A stretch of 64,000 nt of DNA, from contig NZ_CP108143.1 in assembly GCF_036206005.1 (NCBI RefSeq), positions 3,548,001-3,612,000 on the forward strand. Reading direction: 5' to 3'. A program made the translations under genes and the position numbers. The notes beneath the pieces were generated by a model that had not been told where the DNA came from, made no database searches, and worked only from the letters and a program-made list of their open reading frames with translations. This DNA is from Streptomyces sp. NBC_00178 (lineage in GTDB: Bacteria; Actinomycetota; Actinomycetes; Streptomycetales; Streptomycetaceae). Position 1 is the stretch's first letter; the number at the start of each line of letters is the position of its first letter. Below, piece by piece: positions 1 through 8,544 of the stretch.

Positions 1-184
1 CGTGCGGCGTCCAGACCGCCCACGCGCGGACGGTCGCCGGAAGCCGCCGGATCACCGGGCCGCCCGTCCCCAGGGGGCCCAGCGGCCGGTAGTCGAACAC
101 GTTGTGGAACAGGTCCTGCCGCAGGCCGCCTATCGCCCCTGCGGCCAGCCGGTACTCCGGGCTTCGCGTCTTGGTCTCGGTCAC
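1..184 (-). CDS. Partial N-terminus of a membrane or sensor-kinase-like protein
   Basis: An open frame runs from a GTG at 184 off the left edge, giving about 61 residues. It contains GLRQDLFHNVFDYRPLGPL followed by an Arg/Trp-rich stretch (RLPATVRAWAVWTPH). From memory, this resembles the cytoplasmic start of Streptomyces two-component sensor kinases just before the first membrane helix, but the window ends before any diagnostic domain. No strong ribosome site precedes the GTG. It lies 74 bp downstream of the hydrolase gene on the same strand. The coding call is moderate and the kinase assignment is only a guess. Confidence 0.4.
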   Translation of the reverse strand, partial: MTETKTRSPEYRLAAGAIGGLRQDLFHNVFDYRPLGPLGTGGPVIRRLPATVRAWAVWTPH

Positions 185-258
185 CCGTCCAAGGTAGGCG
201 CCTGCCCGGTCCGCGGTCGTCAGCAGTGATGCGGATCCCTCGCCGTCCGTCGCAAGTA

Positions 259-1134
259 CTACCAGGCCAGCTGGGCGATCTCCTCGGCCACCACCGCGCA
301 GGCGTCCGCGGCCGGATCGATCAGCGGAAAGTGCCCGACACCGTCGAGCAGCGTCAGCCCCACCACCTCGCCCGCCTTCGCCGCGGCGTCCACGAAGGTC
401 TCGCCGACGGCCGCCGGGACGGTGGTGTCCTCCACCCCCTGGACGACGGTCGTCGCGATGCCGGTGGGCAGCAGCAGAGCGGGGTCCACGTGCGCGCTCC
501 GCGTCTCGAAGTCCCCGCCGTCGCCCAGCAGCTGGTGCAGCGCACCGGAGCACACGTCCAGCTCCACGGCGCTCGCGAAGTCGGCGATCGGCGCCAGCGC
601 GACCACCCCGCGCAACGGGGGTGACGTGGGCAGCCGCCACGGCGAGCCCTCCGGCAGCACGTGCCTGGCCGCGGCCCAGAGAGCCAGCTGCCCGCCCGCC
701 GAGTGCCCGGTGACCACGGTCCTGCGCACATCGGCCTGGGGCAGCTCCCGGGCGGTCAGCCCGGGCAGCGCGTCCATCGCGGCGGCCACGTCGTCGAAGG
801 TCTCGGGCCAGCGTCCCGCCACGGGTGCGTCCCCGCCCTGCCGGGGGATCCCGCCGCCGCGCCGGTACTCGACGCTGGCCACCGCGAACCCGCGCCGGGC
901 CAGGAAGTCGGCGAAGGGCGACACGTGCTGCCGGTCGTACGGGGCGCGGTACGCCCCGCCGTGCAGCACGACGACGAGCGGTGCGCCCTCCCGGCCGTCG
1001 CGCGGGGCGTAGAAGTCGATCACCTGGTCCGGATGGCTGCCGTAGGCCGCGGTCCGGTCGGGGGCGACCGCCGGATGCCCGAAGGCCGACTCGGCCTCGG
1101 CGGCGTCCCGTTCACGCGCGGCAGAATCCGACAT
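259..1134 (-). CDS. kynB: Alpha/beta hydrolase, probable kynurenine formamidase
   Basis: This 291-residue alpha/beta hydrolase has the oxyanion-hole motif HGGAY (residues 58-62) and the nucleophile elbow GHSAGG (143-148, Ser145). Asp236 in VEDTTVP and His268 in GVGHFP are the likely rest of the catalytic triad. The HGG motif is typical of arylformamidases and hormone-sensitive-lipase-type esterases. It sits directly downstream of kynA and kynU on the same strand, so hydrolysis of N-formylkynurenine to kynurenine, the step between those two enzymes, is the best functional guess. A strong hairpin separates it from kynU, so it probably has its own promoter. A generic esterase is the alternative. 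Confidence 0.75.
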   Translation of the reverse strand: MSDSAARERDAAEAESAFGHPAVAPDRTAAYGSHPDQVIDFYAPRDGREGAPLVVVLHGGAYRAPYDRQHVSPFADFLARRGFAVASVEYRRGGGIPRQGGDAPVAGRWPETFDDVAAAMDALPGLTARELPQADVRRTVVTGHSAGGQLALWAAARHVLPEGSPWRLPTSPPLRGVVALAPIADFASAVELDVCSGALHQLLGDGGDFETRSAHVDPALLLPTGIATTVVQGVEDTTVPAAVGETFVDAAAKAGEVVGLTLLDGVGHFPLIDPAADACAVVAEEIAQLAW

Positions 1135-1202
1135 GATGCTCCAACCGTCCTACGCCTGTGCCCAACTGGACTGACCTGCGGGGACGGTACCAGTACGGGG
1201 AC

Positions 1203-1246
1203 CCGCCGCAGCACCGTCCCGGGGGTCCGGGACGGTGCTGCGGCGG
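1203..1246 (-). terminator. Hairpin terminator after kynU
   Basis: A perfect 18-bp inverted repeat (1203-1220 with 1229-1246) has an 8-nt loop and lies 4 bp past the kynU stop. No U-tract is visible, as is usual for Streptomyces hairpin terminators. Confidence 0.75.
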
Positions 1247-1250
1247 ACGC

Positions 1251-2438
1251 TCAGACCGCCAGCACCTCGGCGAGGATCCGCGCCGCCCGCTCGGCGTCCG
1301 CGAAGCCGACGTACAGCGGGGTGAAACCGAAGCGCAGCACGTCCGGGCGGCGGAGGTCGCCGACCACTCCGCGCTCGATGAGCACCCGCATCACGGCCTC
1401 GGCGTCGTCGCACCGCAGCGACACCTGGCTGCCGCGCTCCGCGTGGGACTCGGGGGTGGCGGAGCGGACGCGGCCCTCGGGGACGTAGGCGGCGACGCAC
1501 TCCAGGAAGAAGTCCGTCAGCGCCAGGGACTTGGCCCTCACGGCCTCCACCGTGACGCCCTCCCACACCTCCAGCGACGCCTCCAGCGCCAGCATGGAGA
1601 GGATGTCCGGGGTGCCGACGCGGCCCCGCACGGAACCGTCGGCGGGCTCGTAGGCGGGCGTCATCGCGAACGGGTCGGCGTGCGACGTCCAGCCCGGCAG
1701 CGGCGAGTCGAAGGCCGTCTGGTGGCGCTCGGCGACGTACAGGAAGGCCGGCGAACCCGGCCCGCCGTTCAGGTACTTGTACGTGCAGCCGACGGCCAGG
1801 TCCACACCGTGCGCGTCGAGGCCGACGGGCAGGGCGCCGGCGCTGTGGCACAGGTCCCAGACGGCGAGCGCACCGGCGTCGTGGACCGCGGCGGTCAGAC
1901 CGGGCAGGTCGTGGAGCCTGCCGGTGCGGTAGTCGACGTGGTTCAGCAGGACGACGGCGGTGCGGGGTCCCAGCGCCTCCCGCACGTCGGCCGGGGCGAC
2001 CGGCACGATGCGGTGGCCCGTCATCCGGGCCGCCGACTCGGCGATGTACCCGTCCGAGGGGAACGTCGTGGCGTCGACCAGGATCTCGTCGCGGCCCTCG
2101 GAGGCGAGGCGGCTCGCGGCGACGACGGCCTTGAAGACGTTCACGCTGGTCGAGTCGCCCACCACGACCTGTCCTGCGGCGGCGCCGACGAGCGGGGCGA
2201 TCCGGTCGCCGATCCGCTCCGGCGCGGTCCACCAGCCGCTCTCCGTCCAGGAGCGGATGCGCAGGGAGCCCCACTCGCGGGTGATGACGTCCTGGACGCG
2301 CCCGGGCACGTGGCGGGGCAGCGCGCCCAGCGAGTTGCCGTCGAGGTAGACGGTGTCGTCGAGGACGAAGAGGTCGCGCAGCGGGGCCAGCGCGTCGGCG
2401 GCGTCGAGCGCCTCGGCGCGCTCCTTGAAGTCAGACAT
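1251..2438 (-). CDS. kynU: Kynureninase
   Basis: This PLP enzyme of aspartate-aminotransferase fold cleaves kynurenine to anthranilate and alanine. Counting from the chosen start (395 residues), DGNSLG lies near 33-38, VWDLCHSAG near 193-201 (cofactor Asp195 and His198) and CTYKYLNGGPG near 218-228, with Lys221 as Schiff-base lysine. An upstream start adding 22 residues is possible. I chose the ATG at 2438 because MSDFKE begins the family homology and this ATG overlaps the kynA stop by 8 nt, which indicates translational coupling. No kynurenine 3-monooxygenase is present in the window, so the local pathway would stop at anthranilate. Confidence 0.93.
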   Translation of the reverse strand: MSDFKERAEALDAADALAPLRDLFVLDDTVYLDGNSLGALPRHVPGRVQDVITREWGSLRIRSWTESGWWTAPERIGDRIAPLVGAAAGQVVVGDSTSVNVFKAVVAASRLASEGRDEILVDATTFPSDGYIAESAARMTGHRIVPVAPADVREALGPRTAVVLLNHVDYRTGRLHDLPGLTAAVHDAGALAVWDLCHSAGALPVGLDAHGVDLAVGCTYKYLNGGPGSPAFLYVAERHQTAFDSPLPGWTSHADPFAMTPAYEPADGSVRGRVGTPDILSMLALEASLEVWEGVTVEAVRAKSLALTDFFLECVAAYVPEGRVRSATPESHAERGSQVSLRCDDAEAVMRVLIERGVVGDLRRPDVLRFGFTPLYVGFADAERAARILAEVLAV

Positions 2439-3279
2439 GGCTGCGGGCCGTCCAGAGCTCGGGGAACACGTTCTTCGTCGCGCGCTTCTCCAGCCAGGCG
2501 ACACCGGCCGAGCCGCCCGTCCCGGTCTTCGAGCCCATGGCCCTCCGGGTGGCGGTGAGGTGGTCGTTCCGCCAGCGCCAGACCAGCTCGCCGACGTCGG
2601 TCAGGACCTCGCCGAGCCGTACGAGCTCGTCGTTCTGGTCGGGATTCGCGTAGATCTCCGCCCAGGCCGCCTCAACCGCGGCGGAGGGCTCGTACCTCTG
2701 CGAGAGGTCGCGTTCGAGCACCGACCGCGGGACGGCGTAGCCGCGCCTGGCGAGCAGGGCGAGCGTCTCGTCGTACAGGCCGGGCTGGTGGAGCGCCTTC
2801 TCCAGCTCGGCGTGGACACGGGGCGCGCCCCGGTGCGGCACGAGCATGGACGCGGACTTGTCACCGAGCAGGAACTCCATCCGGCGGTACATCGCCGACT
2901 GGAAGCCGGAGCCCTCGCCGAGCGAGCCGCGGTAGGAGTTGAACTGGGCCGGGGTGAGACCGGCCAGGGGCTTCCAGGAGGCGTTCAGCGCCTCCAGTTC
3001 CCGCAGTGAGCGCTTCAGCGCGTCGCGGGCGACCGGTATGCGGTCCTCGCGCAGGGCGTGCGCCGCGGTCTCCCACTCGTGGACGATGACCGTGAACCAC
3101 AGCTCCATGACCTGGGTGGTGACCAGGAAGACCATCTCGCCGGGATCGTCCGAGCGCAGGTGCTGGAGGTGGGTCAGGACATCCGCCTGGACATAGTCCT
3201 CGTACGGAGTCGTTCCCGCGAAGTCCAGGTGCGGGGTGTCCGCACCGGTGGCTTCCGGGTCGGGGTGGTTCGCCGACAT
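2431..3279 (-). CDS. kynA: Tryptophan 2,3-dioxygenase
   Basis: This 282-residue heme dioxygenase opens the indole ring of tryptophan to N-formylkynurenine. Visible family motifs are QVMELWF (56-62), FNSYRGSLGEGSGFQS (113-128, with the substrate-contacting Arg117), WRWRNDH (234-240, His240 as the expected proximal heme ligand) and GTGGSAGVAWL near the C-terminus. Length matches bacterial enzymes. The start has an upstream GGAGA. It is first in the kynA-kynU operon, overlapping kynU by 8 nt. Confidence 0.95.
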   Translation of the reverse strand: MSANHPDPEATGADTPHLDFAGTTPYEDYVQADVLTHLQHLRSDDPGEMVFLVTTQVMELWFTVIVHEWETAAHALREDRIPVARDALKRSLRELEALNASWKPLAGLTPAQFNSYRGSLGEGSGFQSAMYRRMEFLLGDKSASMLVPHRGAPRVHAELEKALHQPGLYDETLALLARRGYAVPRSVLERDLSQRYEPSAAVEAAWAEIYANPDQNDELVRLGEVLTDVGELVWRWRNDHLTATRRAMGSKTGTGGSAGVAWLEKRATKNVFPELWTARSHV

Positions 3280-3385
3280 TTCTGTCTCCTCGACACGAGC
3301 TTCCGGGTAGCGGTCCGCCCCTTCCTTCGAGGTGATGGAGCTCCGGTCCCCTGTTCGGCATCCTAACGGCCTTCCGGGGGACCTG

Positions 3386-3420
3386 CCGGGTCCCGCGGGC
3401 CGGCCGCCCGCGGGACCCGG
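3386..3420 (-). terminator. Hairpin terminator after the DUF3151 gene
   Basis: A perfect 15-bp inverted repeat (3386-3400 with 3406-3420) has a 5-nt loop. It lies between the DUF3151 stop and the kynA leader. Confidence 0.75.
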
Positions 3421-3432
3421 GATCCAGGAGCC

Positions 3433-3846
3433 TCAGCTCAGGATGTCCGCCGCCGTCTGCGAGGAGTCGCGCAGGAACGTCGAGCAGCGCTCGTACTCGT
3501 CCTGCTCACCGATCGCCTGCGCGGCGCGCGCGAGGGCGTGCAGGGCCCGCAGGAAGCCGCGGTTCGGCTCGTGCTCGAAGGGGACGGGGCCGTGCCCCTT
3601 CCAGCCGGCCCTGCGCAGCGCGTCGAGGCCGCGGTGGTAGCCGGTGCGGGCGTACGCGTAGGACTCGACGACCCGGCCGCCTTCGAACGCCTCGTCGGCG
3701 AGCTGTGCCCAGGCAAGCGACGACTTGGGGTACTTGGCGGCGACGTCGGCGGGTGCCGCGCCGCCCGCGAGCAGCTCGCGCGGCTCCGGGTCGTCGGGCA
3801 GATGGGTCGGGGCGGGGCCCCCGAGCAGGTTCTCGTGGATCGACAT
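3433..3846 (-). CDS. DUF3151 family protein
   Basis: This 137-residue cytoplasmic protein has the pattern of the actinobacterial DUF3151 family, including YPKSSLAWAQLADEA, YAYARTGYHRGLDALRRAGW and a C-terminal PNRGFLRALHAL segment. Its all-helical, TPR-like appearance is typical. The biochemical role is unknown. The gene follows the MFS transporter by only 3 bp, so they are probably co-transcribed, and a hairpin ends the unit. Confidence 0.85.
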   Translation of the reverse strand: MSIHENLLGGPAPTHLPDDPEPRELLAGGAAPADVAAKYPKSSLAWAQLADEAFEGGRVVESYAYARTGYHRGLDALRRAGWKGHGPVPFEHEPNRGFLRALHALARAAQAIGEQDEYERCSTFLRDSSQTAADILS

Positions 3847-3849
3847 GGC

Positions 3850-5340
3850 TCAAGTGTGCCTGGATTCCGGTTCCGGCTCCAAGGGCGGGGCCACGACACC
3901 GCAGTGCATCGTGCACGCCGGCTGCTGCTCGGGCCCCGGCGTCGCGACCTTCCGCAGCGACCACCAGGCGACCGCCGCACCTGCCACGAGGAGCCCCGCG
4001 CAGATCGGCATCGCCCGCCGGAACGTCGAGGCGAACTCGCCCGCCTCCCGGTACGCGTCCGGGCTCATCCCCGCCAGCAGGGGCAGCGCGGCGACGGCGA
4101 TGAGCCCCGCGGCCCGCGCGGCGGCGTTGTTGACCCCGCTGGCGAGACCGGCCCGGCCGGTGTCCACGGCGGCCAGCACACTGGCGGTGAGCGGCGCCAC
4201 GAGGGAGACCAGGCCGACGCCCAGCACCAGCACGGCGGGCAGGACGTCCAGCGGGTACGAGGCCCCGGGTCCGACCCGCAGCATCAGGAGCATGCCGGCG
4301 GCCGCCAGCAGGGAACCGACGGTGAGCGGGATCCTGGGCCCGATGCGCCGGCCGATCTCCCCGGAGGACGCCGAGAACAGCAGCATCAGCACCGTCGTGG
4401 GCAGGAGCGCGGCCCCCGCTTCGAGCGCCGAGTAGCCGGCCACCACCTGGAGCTGGATGGCCGACAGGAAGAAGAACCCTCCGAGGGCGGCGTACACGCA
4501 GACCGTGACGACGTTGACGGACGTGAACTGCCGGGACGCGAAGATCGACGGCGGGACCATGGGGTCGGCGCGGTGCCGCTCCACGCGGACGAAGGCCGCC
4601 GCCAGGACCACACCGGCGACCGCCCCTCCGACGACCTGGGCGGAGGCGCCCTGCCCCGGGACCTCGATCAGCGCGTAGGTGATCAGCGCGAGCGCGAGTG
4701 CGGCCAGCGCGGCCCCGAGCACGTCGAAGCGGCCGTGCGCGCGCGGGTCCCGGGACTCCGGCACGTGCCGCAGCGCGACGGGCACGCAGACAGCGGCGAG
4801 CGGCAGGTTGATCAGGAAGATCCACCGCCACCCCGGTCCGTCCACCAGCCACCCGCCGAGGAACGGCCCGACCGCGGCCCCGACCCCGCCGAGCCCGGAC
4901 CAGAGGCCCACGGCACGGGCCCGGTCGTCCGGGTGGAAACTCGCCTGGATGATCGCCAGCGACCCCGGCGTCAGCAGCGCGCCCCCGACGCCCTGCAGTG
5001 CCCGCGCCAGGATCAGCATGGGCGCGTTCGGCGCGATCCCGCACAGCAGCGAGGCCGCGGCGAACCAGATCACCCCGATGACGAACACCCGCCGCCGCCC
5101 GAACCGGTCCCCCAGCGCGCCCCCGAGCAGGATCAGCCCGGCGAGGGTGAGCGTGTAGGCGTTGACGGTCCACTGCAGGCCGGCCAGGTCGGAGCCCAGG
5201 TCCTCGCCGATGTGCGGCAGGGCCACGTTCACGACCGTGGAGTCGAGCAGGGCCATGCTCGAACCGAGCACGGTGGTCAGCACGACCCACCGCCCCACGG
5301 GCGAGGCAACCCGGATCCCGTCGGCGTCCGCATCAGTCAT
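3850..5340 (-). CDS. MFS efflux transporter, DHA2 (14-helix) type
   Basis: This membrane protein of about 496 residues has the DHA2/EmrB-QacA hallmark LDSTVVNVALPHIG in helix 1 and GGALGDRFGRRRVFVIG as the loop 2-3 motif A. Hydrophobic segments continue to the C-terminus, consistent with 14 helices. The expected role is proton-driven export of drugs or metabolites. The substrate cannot be told. A GTG 15 codons upstream would extend the protein; the ATG at 5340 was chosen because homology begins shortly after it. It is first in a two-gene unit with DUF3151. Confidence 0.88.
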   Translation of the reverse strand: MTDADADGIRVASPVGRWVVLTTVLGSSMALLDSTVVNVALPHIGEDLGSDLAGLQWTVNAYTLTLAGLILLGGALGDRFGRRRVFVIGVIWFAAASLLCGIAPNAPMLILARALQGVGGALLTPGSLAIIQASFHPDDRARAVGLWSGLGGVGAAVGPFLGGWLVDGPGWRWIFLINLPLAAVCVPVALRHVPESRDPRAHGRFDVLGAALAALALALITYALIEVPGQGASAQVVGGAVAGVVLAAAFVRVERHRADPMVPPSIFASRQFTSVNVVTVCVYAALGGFFFLSAIQLQVVAGYSALEAGAALLPTTVLMLLFSASSGEIGRRIGPRIPLTVGSLLAAAGMLLMLRVGPGASYPLDVLPAVLVLGVGLVSLVAPLTASVLAAVDTGRAGLASGVNNAAARAAGLIAVAALPLLAGMSPDAYREAGEFASTFRRAMPICAGLLVAGAAVAWWSLRKVATPGPEQQPACTMHCGVVAPPLEPEPESRHT

Positions 5341-5510
5341 GACAGCAGCATCGCGGCTCCGACCCTCCGAGAGCCACCGCGACACCGCCGGGCGCGCCCG
5401 GTCCCAGGACCTTCACACCGTCCCCCGGGGCGCACGAGAACCGGTGCCCGCCCGTCCGGTCTCTCAGACGCCCCGGGGTTGCCGGAATCCGAGGATCCGG
5501 GAATCCCGGC

Positions 5511-6695
5511 TCACCGCACCGCCGCGATACCCCGCACCAGTGCCGACACCCCTGCCTCGACCTTGCTCCGGGCGCATCCCACGTTCAGGCGCAGGAAGCC
5601 GGGCGCCCCGTACACCGCGCCCGGCATGATCGCGACCTTCTCCCGCTCGATCAGGACCCGTTGCAGCGCGTCGTCGTCCACGCCCAGCGGGCGCAGATCC
5701 ACCCACGCGAGGTAGCCCGCCTGCGGGGGCTCCCACGCCAGTTCGGGGTACGCCGCGTTCAGCCGCTCCGCGACCAGGGCGAGGTTGTCCGCGACGTAGG
5801 CGCGCAGCGCGTCCAGCCAGTCCGCCCCCTGCCGGTACGCCGCTATGTGCGCGGTCAGCGCCAGCACGGCCGGGGAGGCGAGACCTTCGCCCGTCTCCAT
5901 GCGGCGCAGGTACTCCTCCCGGTCGGCGGGGTCGCCGATCAGGCCGTACGAACCGGACAGCGCCGGGAAGTTGAAGGACTTCGACGCGGAGGTGATGACC
6001 GCCCACCGGCCCTCCCCGGCGCCCTCCGCCGCGAAGTCGTCCGCGACACGCGAGTACGGCACGTGCACATGCCCCTCGTGCACGAAGTCGGCGTGGATCT
6101 CGTCGCTGATGACCGCGACCCCGTGCCTGCGGGCCAGCACCGTCATCTCGCGCAGCTCGGCCTCCGTCCACACCCGCCCCGTCGGGTTGTGGGGCGAGCA
6201 GAGCACCAGGACCCTGGCGTCCTCCCGCGCCAGCTCACGCTCCAGGGCGTCCACGTCCCCGACGGGCACCCCCCGCAGCTCCCGCCCGAGCCCGGTGATC
6301 GCCTTGCGGAAGCCGTCGTACGTCGGAGTGTGGGCGACCACGCCGTCGCCCTCGGCCGTCCACATCTGCAGCAGCTGGGAGAACTGGTTGAGCACGGACG
6401 GGCCGTAGACCAGCCGGCCGGTGTCGATCTCGGCGCCGTACCGGGTCGCGTGCCAGTGCGCGACGGCCGACCTGAAGTCGTCCTGCTGCCACGTGGTGTA
6501 GCCGAGAACGCCGTGGTCGAGGCGGGCGCGCAGGGCGGCCAGCACCTCGGGCGCGGTCTCGAAGTCCATGTCGGAGATGGTGAACGGCAGCAGCCCGTCC
6601 ACCCCGAACCGCTCGGCGACCCCGTCCCATTGGACGCACCAGGTGCCCCGGCGGTCGATGACGGTGTCGAAGTCGTAGCGCGCAGGCGCGGTCAC
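5511..6695 (-). CDS. PatB/MalY-type PLP aminotransferase, probable C-S lyase
   Basis: This fold-type I PLP enzyme has the MalY/PatB signatures WCVQWD near the N-terminus, FTISDMDFE, the active-site NPTGRVW and the Schiff-base lysine in TSASKSFNFPAL. The family cleaves cystathionine or cysteine conjugates by beta-elimination (cystathionine beta-lyase-like) and sometimes acts as an aminotransferase. I chose the GTG at 6695 (394 residues) because a GGAG lies 8-10 nt upstream. A start 8 codons earlier has no comparable site. It appears monocistronic, with fbaA upstream ending in its own hairpin. Confidence 0.85.
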   Translation of the reverse strand: MTAPARYDFDTVIDRRGTWCVQWDGVAERFGVDGLLPFTISDMDFETAPEVLAALRARLDHGVLGYTTWQQDDFRSAVAHWHATRYGAEIDTGRLVYGPSVLNQFSQLLQMWTAEGDGVVAHTPTYDGFRKAITGLGRELRGVPVGDVDALERELAREDARVLVLCSPHNPTGRVWTEAELREMTVLARRHGVAVISDEIHADFVHEGHVHVPYSRVADDFAAEGAGEGRWAVITSASKSFNFPALSGSYGLIGDPADREEYLRRMETGEGLASPAVLALTAHIAAYRQGADWLDALRAYVADNLALVAERLNAAYPELAWEPPQAGYLAWVDLRPLGVDDDALQRVLIEREKVAIMPGAVYGAPGFLRLNVGCARSKVEAGVSALVRGIAAVR

Positions 6696-6720
6696 AGGGG
6701 GTCTCCATCCTTCGGACACG

Positions 6721-6759
6721 GGGCGGGCCCGGCCCCCCGAAGGGTGACCGGGCCCGCCC
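6721..6759 (-). terminator. Hairpin terminator after fbaA
   Basis: A 12-bp GC-only inverted repeat (6721-6732 with 6748-6759) has a 15-nt loop and lies just beyond the fbaA stop. Confidence 0.65.
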
Positions 6760-6776
6760 GTACGTCCGAGACGTAC

Positions 6777-7808
6777 TTACTTCAGCTTGGTGCCGGCGGA
6801 ACGCAGGTTGGAGCAGGCCTCCGTGACGCGCACGGCCATGCCCGCCTCGGCGGACTTGCCCCAGCTGCGCGGGTCGTAGACCTTCTTGTTGCCGACCTCG
6901 CCGTCGACCTTCAGCACACCGTCGTAGTTGCTGAACATGTGGTCCACGATCGGACGGGTGAAGGCGTACTGGGTGTCGGTGTCGAGGTTCATCTTCACGA
7001 CGCCGTTCTCCAGCGCGGTGGCGATCTCCTCGGCCGTGGAGCCCGAACCGCCGTGGAAGACGAAGTCGAACGGCTGGCTGCCGGCGGGCTTCCCGTACTT
7101 CGAGGAGACACCCACCTGGAGGTCCTTGAGGAGCTCGGGGCGCAGGACGACGTTGCCCGGCTTGTAGACGCCGTGGACGTTGCCGAAGGACGCGGCCAGC
7201 AGGTAGCGGCCCTTCTCGCCCAGGCCGAGCGCCTCGGCCGTGCGCAGCGCGTCGTCGACCGTCGTGTAGAGCTCGTCGTTGATCTCGTGCGTGACGCCGT
7301 CCTCCTCGCCACCGGTCGGAGTGATCTCGACCTCAAGGATGATCTTGGCGGCGGCGGCCTTGGCCAGCAGCTCCTGGCCGATGGCCAGGTTGTCGGCGAG
7401 GGTCTCGGCCGAGCCGTCCCACATGTGGGACTGGAACAGCGGGTTCAGACCCTTGGCGACGCGCTCGGCGGAGACGTCGAGCAGGGGCCGCACGTACCCG
7501 TCCAGCTTGTCCTTGGGGCAGTGGTCGGTGTGCAGCGCGACGGTGATGTCGTACTTGGCGGCGACGATGTGCGCGAACTCGGCGAGGGCCACCGCGCCCG
7601 TCACCATGTCCTTGTTGTACTGGCCGCCCAGGAATTCGGCACCACCGGTGGAGATCTGGACGATGCCGTCGCTCTCCGCCTCCGCGAAGCCGCGCAGCGC
7701 AGCGTGCAGGGTCTGGGTCGACGTCACATTGATGGCCGGGTAGGCGAACTTGCCTGCCTTCGCCCGGTCGAGCATCTCGGCGTAGACCTCGGGGGTTGCG
7801 ATGGGCAT
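6777..7808 (-). CDS. fbaA: Class II fructose-bisphosphate aldolase
   Basis: This 343-residue zinc-dependent aldolase reversibly cleaves fructose 1,6-bisphosphate in glycolysis and gluconeogenesis. Visible are the zinc- and substrate-binding segments ALHTDHCP, EVEITPTGGEEDG, AASFGNVHGVYKPGN and FVFHGGSGS, followed by KMNLDTDTQYA. The start MPIATPEVY was chosen over a longer frame because AGGAG lies 7 nt upstream. A hairpin follows the gene and pyrE lies upstream with its own terminator, so it is probably monocistronic. Confidence 0.95.
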   Translation of the reverse strand: MPIATPEVYAEMLDRAKAGKFAYPAINVTSTQTLHAALRGFAEAESDGIVQISTGGAEFLGGQYNKDMVTGAVALAEFAHIVAAKYDITVALHTDHCPKDKLDGYVRPLLDVSAERVAKGLNPLFQSHMWDGSAETLADNLAIGQELLAKAAAAKIILEVEITPTGGEEDGVTHEINDELYTTVDDALRTAEALGLGEKGRYLLAASFGNVHGVYKPGNVVLRPELLKDLQVGVSSKYGKPAGSQPFDFVFHGGSGSTAEEIATALENGVVKMNLDTDTQYAFTRPIVDHMFSNYDGVLKVDGEVGNKKVYDPRSWGKSAEAGMAVRVTEACSNLRSAGTKLK

Positions 7809-7925
7809 CTGTCCGCTCCTTGGGATGTGCGGGTGTGCAGTGCTTGGTCCCTGACCTGGGGGCGACGTCATCGTCGCCCCCATCTTCCCAGACTCTCGCT
7901 CCGGCTCCACCCTGCCCGTCGGACA

Positions 7926-7957
7926 GGGCGCCCCGTTTCACGTGAAACGGGGCGCCC
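7926..7957 (-). terminator. 32-bp perfect palindrome terminating pyrE
   Basis: Positions 7926-7941 and 7942-7957 form a perfect palindrome with no spacer, 17 bp beyond the pyrE stop. It can form a long hairpin in RNA from either strand. Its centre is a parS sequence, listed separately. Confidence 0.6.
7935..7948. promoter_or_regulatory. parS: parS centromere-like site (ParB binding)
   Basis: The 14-mer GTTTCACGTGAAAC is an exact match to the parS sequence known for Streptomyces ParB. In that genus some twenty sites cluster in the few hundred kilobases around oriC and nucleate segregation complexes. This copy sits in the middle of the pyrE terminator palindrome, in intergenic DNA. Its presence suggests the window lies within the parS-bearing origin-proximal part of the chromosome. 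Confidence 0.85.
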
Positions 7958-7974
7958 GGCGAAGAATCAGCAGG

Positions 7975-8514
7975 TCAGGACAGGTCGAGGTCCGCCACCG
8001 AGTAGACGCTGACGTACGGCAGGCCGGCCTCGGCGATCGCCGGAGCGGCACCCCGCTCCACGATCGTGGCCACGGCCACGACCTCGCCGCCGGCCTCACG
8101 GACCGCCTCGACGGCGGTGAGCGGCGAGCCTCCGGTCGTCGACGTGTCCTCGACGACGAGGCAGCGGCGGCCCTTGACGTCCGTGCCCTCGATCCGGCGC
8201 TGCATCCCGTGGGCCTTCTGCGCCTTGCGGACGACGAACGCGTCCAGGCTCTCCCCGCGCGCCGCCGAGGCGTGCAGCATCGAGGTGGCCACCGGGTCGG
8301 CGCCCAGCGTCAGCCCGCCGACGCAGTCGTAGTCGAGTTCGGCGGTCGCGTCGAGCATCATCCGGCCGACCAGCGGCGCGGCCGTGCCGTCCAGCGTGAT
8401 CCGGCGCAGGTCGATGTACCAGTCGGCTTCCAGCCCCGAGGAGAGGGTCACCTTGCCGTGCACCACGGCCTTGTCCTTGATCTGCTGGAGCAGCTCAGCG
8501 CGTACGTCAGTCAT
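7975..8514 (-). CDS. pyrE: Orotate phosphoribosyltransferase
   Basis: This 179-residue enzyme transfers the phosphoribosyl group of PRPP to orotate, giving OMP in pyrimidine synthesis. The PRPP-binding motif CLVVEDTSTTGGS is clear, as are KVTLSSGLEADWYIDLR near the N-terminus and FVVRKAQKAHGMQRRIEG for the flexible loop. Length is normal for the short bacterial form. It stands apart from the other pyrimidine genes, which are not in the window. Confidence 0.94.
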   Translation of the reverse strand: MTDVRAELLQQIKDKAVVHGKVTLSSGLEADWYIDLRRITLDGTAAPLVGRMMLDATAELDYDCVGGLTLGADPVATSMLHASAARGESLDAFVVRKAQKAHGMQRRIEGTDVKGRRCLVVEDTSTTGGSPLTAVEAVREAGGEVVAVATIVERGAAPAIAEAGLPYVSVYSVADLDLS

Positions 8515-8544
8515 GTCAACGAGGGTAAGCGCTGCCGTACGCGC

